NCBI GenBank assembly: GCA_024233435.1
Contig: JACKPQ010000002.1
Coordinates: 1 to 64,000, forward strand
Reading direction: 5' to 3'
Length of the DNA stretch: 64,000 nt
DNA from: Chlamydiales bacterium
Lineage (GTDB): Bacteria; Chlamydiota; Chlamydiia; Chlamydiales; JACKPQ01
In this document: positions 55,410-64,000 of the stretch, in pieces
Numbering within the stretch: the stretch's first letter is position 1
Layout: each line of letters begins with the position of its first letter
The notes under the pieces: model-generated
Told to the model about the DNA's origin: nothing
Databases searched by the model: none
The model's input: the letters and a program-made list of their open reading frames with translations, nothing else
Translations under genes and position numbers: made by a program

Positions 55410-56120
55410 ATGAAAACAATAAAAAAATTAATCATATTGTCTTTTTTAGCATGCGCCACCAGAAGCAGACTTGAGGCGACCTATCCCCTACTCCCCAAAT
55501 CCGACCGAGATGAAACCATCGTCTGCCTACACGGTTTCATGCGTAACCATTGGTCGATGAGCCGGATCGAGCATTTCATGACCAATGAAGGATTCCGCGT
55601 CCATAACCACAACTACCCAAGCCGAGATAAAGAAATTGAGGCACATGGCTATGACTTAACTCTTGCACTCAGATCCATTGCAGAAAGGCACCCTGGTCGC
55701 CCCATCCACTTTATCACCCACTCTATGGGAGCTCTTGTTGCTAGGGCCGCCATCAATCACCCCAACTGCCCTTTTGAAGCCACAATCGGAAAAGCCGTTC
55801 TTTTCGCTCCACCGAACCAAGGTTCTGCTTTTGGCCGCAGCCTCCGCTCCTTGGAGCCAGTGCGTTGGGCTGTAGGCAACCAAGCGGGCAGACAGCTAAT
55901 CGAAAAAGATTCTTTTAATGACCTTGGCGATTTCCCCGATTCAATGGATGTTTTAATCATAGCTGGAGAGTTTGATGGCAAAGTCGCCATCGAAGAAACA
56001 AGACTAGACAGACCCCACGAGCTCTATGTCGCTCCTCGGGGCCACAGCCTCATTATGTATGATCGTCCCTCAATTCGAAAAGCAAAAGATTTTTTGATTA
56101 GAAAAAGGGTTGATGACTAA
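55410..56120 (+). CDS. Lipase-like alpha/beta hydrolase
   Basis: A 236-residue exported hydrolase. The leader MKTIKKLIILSFLAC may be a lipoprotein signal. IVCLHGFMRNHWSM is the oxyanion region, the nucleophile elbow is FITHSMGALVARAA, the acid Asp is in IAGEFDGKVA and the histidine in VAPRGHSLIM. The set is complete for a lipase or palmitoyl-thioesterase-like enzyme. It is divergent from tsp with only 26 AT-rich bases between the start codons, so their promoters must overlap. Confidence 0.82.
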   Translation: MKTIKKLIILSFLACATRSRLEATYPLLPKSDRDETIVCLHGFMRNHWSMSRIEHFMTNEGFRVHNHNYPSRDKEIEAHGYDLTLALRSIAERHPGRPIHFITHSMGALVARAAINHPNCPFEATIGKAVLFAPPNQGSAFGRSLRSLEPVRWAVGNQAGRQLIEKDSFNDLGDFPDSMDVLIIAGEFDGKVAIEETRLDRPHELYVAPRGHSLIMYDRPSIRKAKDFLIRKRVDD

Positions 56121-56174
56121 TTCGATAATCGGCTATAGTGTTCAATCATGCTCACGTAGAAGGAAATAAAAATT

Positions 56175-56546
56175 ATGCCAACGATGAACCAACTCTTACG
56201 CAAGAAGCGTACAGACAAAGTCCGCCGCAGTAATTCGCCTGCTCTTAGTCGCTGTCCTCAGCGCCGCGGCGTTTGCTTGCAGGTAAAGACAAAAACACCT
56301 AAAAAACCAAACTCAGCTTTGCGTAAAGTCGCATGGGTACGCCTTTCGAACGGCCAAGAAGTGATCGCCTACATCGGTGGAGAAGGTCACAACCTGCAAG
56401 AGCACAGCATTGTGCTAGTGCGAGGCGGTCGAGTCAAAGATCTACCAGGTGTGCGCTATCACATCGTTCGCGGATCACTTGATACCGCTGCCGTAAAAGA
56501 TCGCAAACAGTCGCGCTCAAAATATGGCGCCAAGAAACCTAAGTAA
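56175..56546 (+). CDS. rpsL: 30S ribosomal protein S12
   Basis: uS12, the streptomycin-site protein. Starts MPTMNQLLRKKRTDKVRRSN and carries the conserved KTPKKPNSALRKVAWVRLSNGQEVIAYIGGEGHNLQEHS and GVRYHIVRGSLDT. 123 residues, complete. First gene of the str operon, with AGAAGGA before the ATG. Confidence 0.98.
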   Translation: MPTMNQLLRKKRTDKVRRSNSPALSRCPQRRGVCLQVKTKTPKKPNSALRKVAWVRLSNGQEVIAYIGGEGHNLQEHSIVLVRGGRVKDLPGVRYHIVRGSLDTAAVKDRKQSRSKYGAKKPK

Positions 56547-56561
56547 AGGAAGGACTAGAAT

Positions 56562-57038
56562 ATGTCACGCCGCCGTTGCGCTGAAAAGCGCCCAATTAAA
56601 AAAGACCCTCGATACAACAGCGAGTTAATCACTAAATTCATCAATCGCGTTATGTTAGATGGCAAAAAAACCACTGCTTGCACGATCGTGTACGGGGCCC
56701 TTGAGAAATTTGCTAAAAAGGTAAATCAGAAAGATCCTCTAGTTGCATTTGAACAAGCACTAGAAAATGCGATGCCAGCACTTGAAGTGAAGTCACGCCG
56801 CATCGGTGGAGCCACTTACCAAGTGCCCGTCGAGATCAAACCCGAGCGCCGCATGTCCATGGGTATGAAGTGGATCATTACATACGCAAGAGCTAAATCA
56901 GGACGCAGCATGATTGATGGCCTATCTGGAGAGCTTGCAGACTGCTTCCAAAACCAAGGCTCGACAATTAAGAAAAAAGACGACACACACCGCATGGCAG
57001 AGGCTAACAAAGCTTTTGCAAGCTTCGGAAAATTTTAA
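56562..57038 (+). CDS. rpsG: 30S ribosomal protein S7
   Basis: uS7, primary 16S-binding protein. MSRRRCAEKRPIKKDPRYNS, FINRVMLDGKKTTAC and GGATYQVPVEIKPERR are the family blocks; 158 residues. Precedes fusA by ten bases. Confidence 0.98.
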   Translation: MSRRRCAEKRPIKKDPRYNSELITKFINRVMLDGKKTTACTIVYGALEKFAKKVNQKDPLVAFEQALENAMPALEVKSRRIGGATYQVPVEIKPERRMSMGMKWIITYARAKSGRSMIDGLSGELADCFQNQGSTIKKKDDTHRMAEANKAFASFGKF

Positions 57039-57048
57039 GGAAACTCAG

Positions 57049-59145
57049 ATGGCAGAGCGCTCAACAAAAGACAAACTACAGAATGTACGCAACATTGGCA
57101 TCATGGCCCACATCGATGCTGGTAAAACGACATGTACAGAACGCATCCTCTACTATTCAGGTAAATCGCACCGTATCGGAGAGGTCCACGAAGGCGCTGC
57201 AACCATGGACTACATGGAGCAAGAGCAAGAGCGCGGCATCACAATTACATCTGCTGCAACTGTCGTTTATTGGAAAGACTTTAAAATCAATATCATCGAC
57301 ACTCCTGGCCACGTTGACTTCACTGTGGAAGTAGAGCGTTCACTACGCGTACTCGATAGTGCTGTAGCAGTGATTTGCGCTGTTGCAGGCGTGCAACCAC
57401 AATCAGAAACAGTCTGGCGTCAAGCAGAGCGTTACGGAGTGCCACGCATTATCTTTGTTAACAAGATGGACCGCACAGGAGCGGATTTTTTCAAGGCTGT
57501 GAAGTCTTTAAGAGAGAAGCTAAAAGCCAATGCAGTCCCAGTCCAGTGTCCTATCGGCTCTGAAGGTGACTTCAAAGGGATGGTTGACCTTGTTTCCATG
57601 AAGGCCTACATCTTCAACGACGAGACAATGGGAGCTGACTACGAGATCACCGACATCCCAGAAGATCTAAAAAGCAAGTGTGCAGAAATGCGTGCAGCTC
57701 TTTTAGAAGAGCTAGCAACAGTTGACGAAGATGACGAAGACTTCATGATGAAGGTTCTAGAAAGCCCAGAGTCCCTTACAGAGGATGAAATCCACGCTGC
57801 CATTCGAAAAGGAGTGATCGCCAACAAGTTCAATCCTGCTCTTTGCGGAACAGCCTTTAAAAATAAGGGCGTGCAGCCTCTTTTAGACTGTGTCGTAAGA
57901 TGGATGCCATCCCCTCTCGATAGAGGCGCTGTAAAAGGCATCAACTCTGATACAGAAGAGGCCATTACAGTTGAGCCATCAGACGATGCTCCCCTAGCAG
58001 CATTAGCTTTTAAAATCATCACAGACCCATATGTGGGCCGCTTAACATTTGTTCGCATCTACGCTGGCACGCTTCAAAAGGGAACAGCTATCCTAAACTC
58101 GACAAAAGGGAAAAAAGAGCGCGTTTCTAGACTTTTAGAAATGCACGCAAACCAACGAGAAGATAAAGATGCTTTCTTTACAGGTGATATCGCTGCATGT
58201 ATTGGTCTTAAGTTCACAACGACAGGTGACACACTCTGCGAAGAGAAGGGAACAATCATTCTAGAGAGAATGGAGTTTCCTGAGCCTGTTATCTCAATGG
58301 CCATTGAACCTAAATCAAAAGCCGATAGAGAAAAGCTTTCAACAGCTCTTAGCTCTCTTTCTGAAGAAGACCCAACATTCCGCGTAACAAGCAACGAGGA
58401 AACAGGTCAAACTCTAATTTCTGGAATGGGCGAGCTCCATCTAGAAATTTTGAAAGACCGCATGTTCCGCGAATTCAAAGTTGATGCAAACGTTGGTAAC
58501 CCACAGGTCTCTTATAAAGAATCAATTCAAGCGCCAGGCAAAGTCGAGACAAAATACGTCAAGCAATCTGGTGGACGTGGTCAATACGCGCACGTTAACC
58601 TTGAGATTGAACCTAACGAAAAAGGTGCTGGTAACGTCATCACAAGTAAGATTGTTGGTGGAGCGATTCCGAAGGAATACATTCCAGCCGTTATCAAAGG
58701 GATCGAAGAAGGTCTTGCAACAGGCGTTCTTGCAGGCTATGCCCTTGTAGATGTTAAAGTTAACATTGTTTACGGGTCATACCATGAAGTTGACTCTAAT
58801 GAAATGGCCTTTAAGATCTGCGGATCGATGGCATTGCGCGAATGCGCTAAGAAATGTCAGCCACAACTTCTAGAGCCAATCATGAAGGTCGTTGTGACAA
58901 CACCTGAAGATTACTTAGGTGATATCATGGGCGACATCAGCCGAAGACGCGGACGCATCATGAATCAATCTAGTATCGGAGGAGCTATCGAGATCACATC
59001 TGAAGTGCCTCTTCAGGAAATGTTTGGATACTCAACTCAAATGCGCTCACTTTCTGCAGGACGTGCCACCTATACAATGGAACCATCCCATTTCGAGCCC
59101 GTACCTAAGAAGTTGCAAGAAGAAATTGTACAGCAAAGGAAATAA
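57049..59145 (+). CDS. fusA: Elongation factor G
   Basis: Translocation GTPase. G1 is MAHIDAGKTTCTERIL, G2 ERGITITSA, G3 DTPGHVDFTVEVERSLRVLDSA, G4 NKMDR. Domains II-V follow, with GRGQYAHVNLEIEP and PEDYLGDIMGDISRRRGRI in the later part. The ATG at 57049 is chosen over the longer frame from 56914, which runs through rpsG. 698 residues. Confidence 0.98.
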   Translation: MAERSTKDKLQNVRNIGIMAHIDAGKTTCTERILYYSGKSHRIGEVHEGAATMDYMEQEQERGITITSAATVVYWKDFKINIIDTPGHVDFTVEVERSLRVLDSAVAVICAVAGVQPQSETVWRQAERYGVPRIIFVNKMDRTGADFFKAVKSLREKLKANAVPVQCPIGSEGDFKGMVDLVSMKAYIFNDETMGADYEITDIPEDLKSKCAEMRAALLEELATVDEDDEDFMMKVLESPESLTEDEIHAAIRKGVIANKFNPALCGTAFKNKGVQPLLDCVVRWMPSPLDRGAVKGINSDTEEAITVEPSDDAPLAALAFKIITDPYVGRLTFVRIYAGTLQKGTAILNSTKGKKERVSRLLEMHANQREDKDAFFTGDIAACIGLKFTTTGDTLCEEKGTIILERMEFPEPVISMAIEPKSKADREKLSTALSSLSEEDPTFRVTSNEETGQTLISGMGELHLEILKDRMFREFKVDANVGNPQVSYKESIQAPGKVETKYVKQSGGRGQYAHVNLEIEPNEKGAGNVITSKIVGGAIPKEYIPAVIKGIEEGLATGVLAGYALVDVKVNIVYGSYHEVDSNEMAFKICGSMALRECAKKCQPQLLEPIMKVVVTTPEDYLGDIMGDISRRRGRIMNQSSIGGAIEITSEVPLQEMFGYSTQMRSLSAGRATYTMEPSHFEPVPKKLQEEIVQQRK

Positions 59146-59151
59146 AACCAT

Positions 59152-59499
59152 ATGGCAACAAAGACGAAACAACCCGCAGCGCAACCACAACAGCGCAAGC
59201 GCATTCGCATCCGCCTTAAAGGGTACGACGCGCGCAGCGTGGATAAATCGACAGCAGATATCGTCGAGACAGCAAAGCGCACAGGTGCACGTGTTGTCGG
59301 ACCGATCCCACTACCAACAAAGCGTGAAGTATATACAGTACTACGCTCACCTCACGTTGACCGTAAATCACGCGAGCAGTTCGAGATGCGCACACACATT
59401 CGCATGCTCGATATCTTAAACCCAACAGCTGACACAATTGATAAGCTAAAAGTTCTACCCGTAGCAGCTGGCGTTGACATTAAGATCAAAGCTGCTTAA
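59152..59499 (+). CDS. rpsJ: 30S ribosomal protein S10
   Basis: uS10, also a NusE transcription-antitermination factor. RIRIRLKGYDARSVDKS, GPIPLPTKREVYTVLRSPHVDRKSREQFEMRTHIRMLDI are the family core. The N terminus has an extra Gln/Lys-rich stretch of about 15 residues (MATKTKQPAAQPQQRKR). 115 residues. Starts seven bases after fusA, ending the operon. Confidence 0.97.
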   Translation: MATKTKQPAAQPQQRKRIRIRLKGYDARSVDKSTADIVETAKRTGARVVGPIPLPTKREVYTVLRSPHVDRKSREQFEMRTHIRMLDILNPTADTIDKLKVLPVAAGVDIKIKAA

Positions 59500-59535
59500 G
59501 CAAAATTTTGGAATAATATCTTTTATTCCTCCCCT

Positions 59536-59575
59536 GCCCGCTTGCTTTCCCCCTCCTAAGCAAGTGGGCTTTTTC
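59536..59575 (+). terminator. Intrinsic terminator of the rpsL-rpsG-fusA-rpsJ operon
   Basis: GCCCGCTTGCTT and AAGCAAGTGGGC form a 12-bp stem (one G-U pair), followed by TTTTT. Downstream of rpsJ, it faces the convergent antiporter gene and may serve both directions. Confidence 0.88.
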
Positions 59576-59588
59576 GTACTCCAAAAAG

Positions 59589-61064
59589 CTACTTAATAGA
59601 TGACTTTGTCAGAAAAGTCTCTCCCTTTTTGACCATTGATGCGATTTCTTGCTTCCATCTCTTTTCACGTTTGTGTGCGTATTTAAAAACAATATGAGGC
59701 AAGATGACAATAGCCAAATAAGCTACGATGAGTATCGTCAAATAGTTTCCATACATAGATCTAGAGATCTCACCTGGTTTGGCAAAAGCGACAATGAATG
59801 CAAAAATTGTCGATCCCAATCCGACTAAAGCGACAACCCAACCCACCGATGCTGGCAGGTTAAAGCGGCGGGGATTATTGGGATTTTTGACCTTAAGGAC
59901 CAAATAGGAAATGAACATGAGAACATACATCGTGAGATAGGAAATCACTGTGAGTGCAATGGCTGTGAAAAATGCCATATTTCCCCCTCCTTGCGATCCA
60001 AACGTTAAAACAACCATCCAAATTGTAACTAGCAGGCCCTGCACTAGCATGAGGTGCGTGGGCATGTGGTGCTTATTCATTTTTGCCAAACGTGGCGGCA
60101 ATAGCCCTGACTGCGCAGCAAAAAGCATACCGCGCACAGGCCCATTAACCCAGGAGGCAATTTCGGCGATGGCGCTAACTGCAACAAGCGCTGCAATGGG
60201 ATTGCGCGCCCAGCTAAGGCCGTAGTGTGCAAATAAGTAGTTAAAGGCCTCTACAATGCCTGCATTGAGTGAGATAGAGCTCCTTGGAATTGTCATAGCA
60301 ATCGTTAAAGAAGCAAGGGATCCAATGACAATTGTTGTGATCACAAGTATGAGAATTGAAAGGGGGTAATTGCGCCCTGGATTTTTTAGGTGATTAACGT
60401 GAACCGCTGATGCTTCCGCTCCCATGAATGCCAAGACAAACGATGCTAGAACAACAAGCGTGCTGCTTTCTTTAAATGAGGGAAAAAATGTCTTAGAATT
60501 TATGACAATTTGAATTGTGTTTCCCTCATGCACAAACATAAAGCCGAGAATAATCAAGATTAGCGCAGGCAACAGAACTCCAAGCACAAAACCTGCAGAA
60601 GCGATATATTTTGTAATGCGCGTTCCCCAAAAACTTGCTAAAGAAATAATCCAGAAAATCGCAAAAATAATCCCAAATTGCGCCCAACCTGGCTGACTTA
60701 AAATGGGTGCATCAAATAAGTATCCTAAAGCGCCTGTGATGAAGTAGAGCATTGGCACAAACCCAATAGAAATTTCCATGAATTGCAAATAGATCATCTT
60801 AAAGCCCCAGCGCTCACCAAGAGCGGCCGTTCCCCAGCTATAGACGCCCGCATTTGACCAGCCTCCTGCACCTGTCCCCATTTCTGCTGCAGTTAAGCAG
60901 ACAGGAATAAACCAAAGAAACCCTGCGAATAGTAAGAAGAAAATAAGTGAAAAGCCAGCCGTTGCAAATGTTGGATAGGTATAAATGGTCACTACCATCG
61001 AAACGGTGATCATCAAAAAGCCAAATAACCCTAATTTATGTGGCTGATTAAAATTCTTATGCAT
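59589..61064 (-). CDS. Glutamate/GABA-antiporter-type amino-acid permease
   Basis: APC-superfamily transporter with about 12-13 helices, in the glutamate:GABA antiporter (GadC/XasA) subfamily. LGLFGFLMITVSMVVTIYTYPTFATAG at the N terminus and SWVNGPVRGMLFAAQSGLLPPRLAKMNKH are characteristic. The start is the ATG at 61064, with AAGGA seven bases before it. 491 residues. It is downstream of the amidotransferase-like gene with an overlap of eight bases, so both are probably one operon. The exchanged amino acid is not fixed by sequence. Confidence 0.88.
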   Translation of the reverse strand: MHKNFNQPHKLGLFGFLMITVSMVVTIYTYPTFATAGFSLIFFLLFAGFLWFIPVCLTAAEMGTGAGGWSNAGVYSWGTAALGERWGFKMIYLQFMEISIGFVPMLYFITGALGYLFDAPILSQPGWAQFGIIFAIFWIISLASFWGTRITKYIASAGFVLGVLLPALILIILGFMFVHEGNTIQIVINSKTFFPSFKESSTLVVLASFVLAFMGAEASAVHVNHLKNPGRNYPLSILILVITTIVIGSLASLTIAMTIPRSSISLNAGIVEAFNYLFAHYGLSWARNPIAALVAVSAIAEIASWVNGPVRGMLFAAQSGLLPPRLAKMNKHHMPTHLMLVQGLLVTIWMVVLTFGSQGGGNMAFFTAIALTVISYLTMYVLMFISYLVLKVKNPNNPRRFNLPASVGWVVALVGLGSTIFAFIVAFAKPGEISRSMYGNYLTILIVAYLAIVILPHIVFKYAHKREKRWKQEIASMVKKGETFLTKSSIK

Positions 61065-62322
61065 CGTGTAATCCTTCTTGCAGTAAATGCACCAGCATCC
61101 GATTGCCGGCATTTGTTTTTAATTCTTCATAAGTTGGCGGGCTCCGATGAGCAAAATCTTGCAAATCATCTGTCAACTCAGGATGAAACTGCGTCGTGAA
61201 TGAGCGTTTCATCACGCCTGTGTCAAAATCGCGGTAAAAAATACAGGTGGCGGCATTAGCCGTTACTATTTCGCCATTAGAGCGTGTCGATGCCAAAATC
61301 TTGATCGAAAAGGGCAAGCAAAGCAGCCAGTTCAGTGCGCTGCAAGCGAGCTCAGATCTGTGATACAAACACGCCTCGTAGAGCTTTGTGTAGGCCCAGC
61401 TGCAAAAAATAGCCGCCTCTTGCGTGGCAATATCACGATGAAACATATCAATTTTTAGATCCCCTGCATATTGCTGCATTAAATCAATCAGCCCGCGCGC
61501 TTGCGCTGTTAATTCATATGTTTCAATGACCTCTTCTGGGACATTCATATCTGCAGGACTTGGTACTTGATAAGCACATAGAGCATGACCTCTGAGCTCT
61601 GCCTCTTTATTTTGAGTTGTTGCAAACCGCGCCTCCTCCCAACGCAATCCATCACCCACTTTTGCAATCTGATCAGCAGCTTCGCAAAGCCCTTTAGGTG
61701 CGCCCGCACAAATGGCCTTCACTGCCCGCTTGATTAAGCGCACATGTGCCTCGGCAGCTAGCTGGTGCCCTAAGCAGATGAAGAGTCCAGGAGCCCCTCC
61801 ATCCATGCGGGTTAATAGCAGCGCCTCGACTAACTCAAGCAAGTCCTCTCTTGAGCATTTTGGATGGGTAAATGTGTTTTCATCATAGACAGCTGGCGCC
61901 CCTCCCTCAACAACGAAGGCTGCGCTCTGAGCTGCAAAGCGCGCTAAACAATCTGGATCCATAAACTTTGCATCCTGCCAAACAGGAAGCAAAAACGTAT
62001 CTAAATCTCCAACCATTTGAGCGATATAAGCCACATTAATCGATGCGCGAACATCCTCTCCTTGAGGATTTTGACCCACATTCTCCCATGGTTCAATAAT
62101 GCATAAGCTATTTCGATGGAGCATTGGATTTTTTTTAATCTGATCAGCGGAGATAATGACTTTTTCAAATGGCGCTGATGAGCCCCAACCGATCACAGGA
62201 ATCTGCTTTGATGCAAAGGGGCTTTTAGAACGTCTATCTGCTAAAAACTGCGCAAAATGCGCCTTAATTGTCTGCAAATTGGACTTGCCCGGCAAATAAA
62301 AGCCAGGTTTCTCACGCCACAT
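61057..62322 (-). CDS. Glutamine-amidotransferase-like protein
   Basis: A 421-residue protein with class I glutamine amidotransferase marks: GLFICLGHQLAAE with candidate nucleophile C183, and TTQFHPEL near residue 385 with candidate His and Glu. The spacing between them is longer than usual (about 200 residues), so the domain holds an insertion. An additional N-terminal region of about 135 residues has no known match. It could hydrolyse glutamine or a gamma-glutamyl compound. The coupling to an amino-acid antiporter suggests conversion of an imported or exported amino acid. I do not recognise an exact family. Confidence 0.65.
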   Translation of the reverse strand: MWREKPGFYLPGKSNLQTIKAHFAQFLADRRSKSPFASKQIPVIGWGSSAPFEKVIISADQIKKNPMLHRNSLCIIEPWENVGQNPQGEDVRASINVAYIAQMVGDLDTFLLPVWQDAKFMDPDCLARFAAQSAAFVVEGGAPAVYDENTFTHPKCSREDLLELVEALLLTRMDGGAPGLFICLGHQLAAEAHVRLIKRAVKAICAGAPKGLCEAADQIAKVGDGLRWEEARFATTQNKEAELRGHALCAYQVPSPADMNVPEEVIETYELTAQARGLIDLMQQYAGDLKIDMFHRDIATQEAAIFCSWAYTKLYEACLYHRSELACSALNWLLCLPFSIKILASTRSNGEIVTANAATCIFYRDFDTGVMKRSFTTQFHPELTDDLQDFAHRSPPTYEELKTNAGNRMLVHLLQEGLHDA

Positions 62323-62375
62323 AAAGCACCCCCCTAAGTCCTCATATAACAGATGAACTTATGGAAGGCAATTAA

Positions 62376-62717
62376 CTAACTGTTATGAGGAAACGGATCG
62401 TCTGTTTGGGTTGGTCTAAATGGAGGAGGTCGCATTGTATCCATGCGCTTGCCAACGACTTTGCCGTTTGTCATGATGAGAAAATAGTGGTTTTGACTCA
62501 CGATACGAGCACCGACATCAATGCGCTCGATGTACTCCCACTCGTCAGTGTTTCCACCACGGGAATAAATTTTGTAAGGGGTGCCATGCTCTGCTTCTAC
62601 TTCTTTGGCTGTTGCACCTAAAGGGATCGAGGCGAATTCATCAGATGTCATCAATGCTCTATTTTGATAGCAGGCGCATAAAAGCACCAAACTTAATATG
62701 CCAATCCACTTTTTCAT
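62376..62717 (-). CDS. Small lipoprotein with BamE/SmpA-like fold
   Basis: A 113-residue lipoprotein. The signal MKKWIGILSLVLLCAC ends in a lipobox (LCAC). ASIPLGATAKEVEAEHGTPYKIYSRGG resembles the first helix and turn of BamE/SmpA-type proteins, followed by WEYIERIDVGARIVSQNHYFLIMTNGKVV. The start 62717 has GGAG five bases upstream; the longer frame would start at 62741. It overlaps the preceding gene by four bases. BAM role is plausible but not proven. Confidence 0.7.
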   Translation of the reverse strand: MKKWIGILSLVLLCACYQNRALMTSDEFASIPLGATAKEVEAEHGTPYKIYSRGGNTDEWEYIERIDVGARIVSQNHYFLIMTNGKVVGKRMDTMRPPPFRPTQTDDPFPHNS

Positions 62718-63166
62718 TTTTTCTCCTGCAGCTGTTGCCATATCCGTCCTTGAATTGTTGTGCGATAATCATCTTCAGTCGAGTATTCTGCACGCATTTT
62801 ATAGCTTTTATCGGGCTGAAGCTCATAAAATTCCATCCCCTCAAATCCCATCGCAGGCATCCGAAACTCCCAGGCAATTGTCTTTTCTGTAACAAGCCCA
62901 GTTCCTATAACTTTTCCCATCGACTGGTTTTCTAACTCTATATCAAATTTACCATTTTGGATGTGTGATATGACAAATTGATTGTTCATGGTTTCAGCAA
63001 GGCCTTTGACTTGGATTTCCTGCGTTGAATCGATGAGACCAAATTGATTGACAAATCCAACGTTCCAACGCGTGTAAAAATCGAGCTCGTCTTTAACCAT
63101 GTTAAGCTGAATTTTTCCCTCGCCGAGCCATGCCCCTGGCTCGAATAAAAAATGGTGCCCTAACAA
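62714..63166 (-). CDS. Small beta-rich protein, possibly calycin-like
   Basis: A 150-residue protein of alternating strands with GHHFLFEPGAWLGEGKIQL near its start, which resembles the first strands of a lipocalin/calycin barrel. No signal peptide. The start is not ATG: TTG at 63166 is chosen because AGAAGG lies eight bases upstream and it overlaps the rodA stop; the ATG at MVKDELDF would truncate the first strands. A longer frame to 63289 lies inside rodA. Family uncertain. Confidence 0.5.
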   Translation of the reverse strand: MLGHHFLFEPGAWLGEGKIQLNMVKDELDFYTRWNVGFVNQFGLIDSTQEIQVKGLAETMNNQFVISHIQNGKFDIELENQSMGKVIGTGLVTEKTIAWEFRMPAMGFEGMEFYELQPDKSYKMRAEYSTEDDYRTTIQGRIWQQLQEKK

Positions 63167-64000
63167 AACATAAACCTTCTGCAATAAACACTTTGTAAAA
63201 GTCCAAGAGCACTCATTGTCGCAAGCACTGATGATCCTCCATACGTCATTAAGATGAGTGGCACACCTGTGATGGGTAAAAAGCCACACATCATGCCGAT
63301 ATTGACGACGACGTGCATCGCCAGATAGACAGCAATTCCAGCTGACAATAACCGACCAAAGGGATCTTTGGCAAGTGCTGTCACTTGAAAGCTAAAATAA
63401 ATGAGGCCAAAAAAAGCTGTTAGGACTATAAACACGCCCCAAAGCCCGAATTCTTCAGCAAAGGCTGCAAATACTGAGTCGGTTTGTGCTGCCGGTAAAA
63501 AAGCATTTCCAGTAAATTCACTCTGTCGCCAACCACTCCCTTTAACGCCGCCAACGCTAATGGCCGTTTGCGATGCTCTCTGATGGTAGGTATCGGGGTT
63601 GAGCCGCTCGTATTGATACTCTTTGATCACTTTTGTCGCTATCGGCCGAAAATTCTCATGAGAAATAAATCCTAAAAACATCATGTTGATGAACACAAGC
63701 CCACACATTGCGCAGATTGACATTGCAGCAATCACGCGCCGTTTAATGCCAGCAAAGTAAAACATCACAAGTGTGATTGGCATCAACACAAGCGCTGATC
63801 CCAAATCTGGCTGCTTTAAAATCAATACAAACGGGATTAAAACAAGCATCGATGCCTGAAACAGTGGAACCCATTGGCGCATCCCCTTACCCTTTCGCTC
63901 AATGAATGCGCTCATTGCAATCACAACAGCGAGCTTTGCGATTTCAGAGGGCTGCAGCTCTGCCCCTATGAGCGGAATGCGGTACCATCTGCGCACGTTT
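63160..64000 (-). CDS. rodA: Rod-shape protein RodA, 3' part
   Basis: SEDS-family glycosyltransferase for peptidoglycan, membrane-bound. Only the C-terminal 278-odd residues are inside the window; the gene runs off the right edge (its reading frame continues to base 64000). RRWYRIPLIGAELQPSEIAKLAVV, the FVLILKQPDLGSALVLMPI block and GMMCGFLPITGVPLILMTYGGSS are diagnostic of RodA/FtsW. VNVGMMCGFLPITGVPLP-like ending fits RodA. Chlamydiae have it despite a reduced wall. Confidence 0.9.
   Translation of the reverse strand, partial: NVRRWYRIPLIGAELQPSEIAKLAVVIAMSAFIERKGKGMRQWVPLFQASMLVLIPFVLILKQPDLGSALVLMPITLVMFYFAGIKRRVIAAMSICAMCGLVFINMMFLGFISHENFRPIATKVIKEYQYERLNPDTYHQRASQTAISVGGVKGSGWRQSEFTGNAFLPAAQTDSVFAAFAEEFGLWGVFIVLTAFFGLIYFSFQVTALAKDPFGRLLSAGIAVYLAMHVVVNIGMMCGFLPITGVPLILMTYGGSSVLATMSALGLLQSVYCRRFMFC

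Overview
Organism. The window looks like chromosomal DNA of a member of the order Chlamydiales outside the classical Chlamydiaceae (an amoeba- or arthropod-type 'environmental' chlamydia). Reasons: an Hc1-type chlamydial histone, two MOMP-like cysteine-bearing outer-membrane proteins, a chlamydial Tsp protease, and gene order that follows blocks I remember from Chlamydia trachomatis (kpsF - sucB - gltT - spoU - methyltransferase - nrdR - dksA - lspA; then the metal ABC transporter - rplU - rpmA - obg; then tsp - rpsL - rpsG - fusA - rpsJ). Genes absent from C. trachomatis (isocitrate dehydrogenase, photolyase with TspO, NhaD-type antiporter next to rRNA, inverse-autotransporter-like surface proteins) argue for a family with a larger genome. 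I cannot name the genus from sequence alone.

Layout. 1-5.8 kb: a uridine kinase with a signal-peptide-like N terminus, an MscS channel, a coiled-coil protein, YajC, an RNA m5U methyltransferase, histone Hc1 and a class IV aminotransferase. 5.8-9.8 kb: two tandem, translationally coupled beta-barrel/beta-helix surface proteins. 9.9-11.8 kb: TspO and photolyase. 11.8-17.1 kb: one complete 16S-23S-5S rRNA operon on the minus strand with terminator and long processing stems. 17.1-28.4 kb: NhaD, KdsD and Icd, then an accessory stretch (HTH/nucleotidyltransferase pair with a double operator, ABC exporter, solitary HigA, AAA-ATPase/DUF4143 gene with three 33-bp-spaced repeats), then alpha/beta hydrolase, E2 acyltransferase and GltT. 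28.3-36.7 kb: LpxK, GmhA, Asd, RNA-modifying enzymes, CinA, LspA, DksA-like and NrdR, tightly packed with many overlaps.

37-41.4 kb: a second DUF4143 ATPase with its own direct repeats, a PAP2 membrane phosphatase, PhzF, tRNA-Ser and a MOMP-like porin. 41.5-45.5 kb: zinc/manganese ABC transporter, L21, L27, Obg. 45.5-47.1 kb: an unusual secreted hydrolase-methyltransferase fusion.

47.1-53.4 kb is a decayed genomic island at tRNA-Phe: it is bracketed by a 42-bp copy of the tRNA 3' end (41/42 identical) and carries an internal worn copy, an integrase remnant, a polymorphic-toxin remnant with its putative immunity gene, a CbrC-family gene, a duplicated fragment of the 3' end of obgE, a second MOMP-like gene and a carotenoid oxygenase.

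53.5-64 kb: Tsp, a lipase-like protein, the S12-S7-EF-G-S10 operon, a glutamate/GABA-type antiporter coupled to a glutamine-amidotransferase-like protein, a small lipoprotein, a beta-barrel-like protein and the 3' part of rodA, which runs off the window. Together the window mixes a conserved information-processing and envelope core with islands rich in surface proteins, regulators and mobile-DNA scars.
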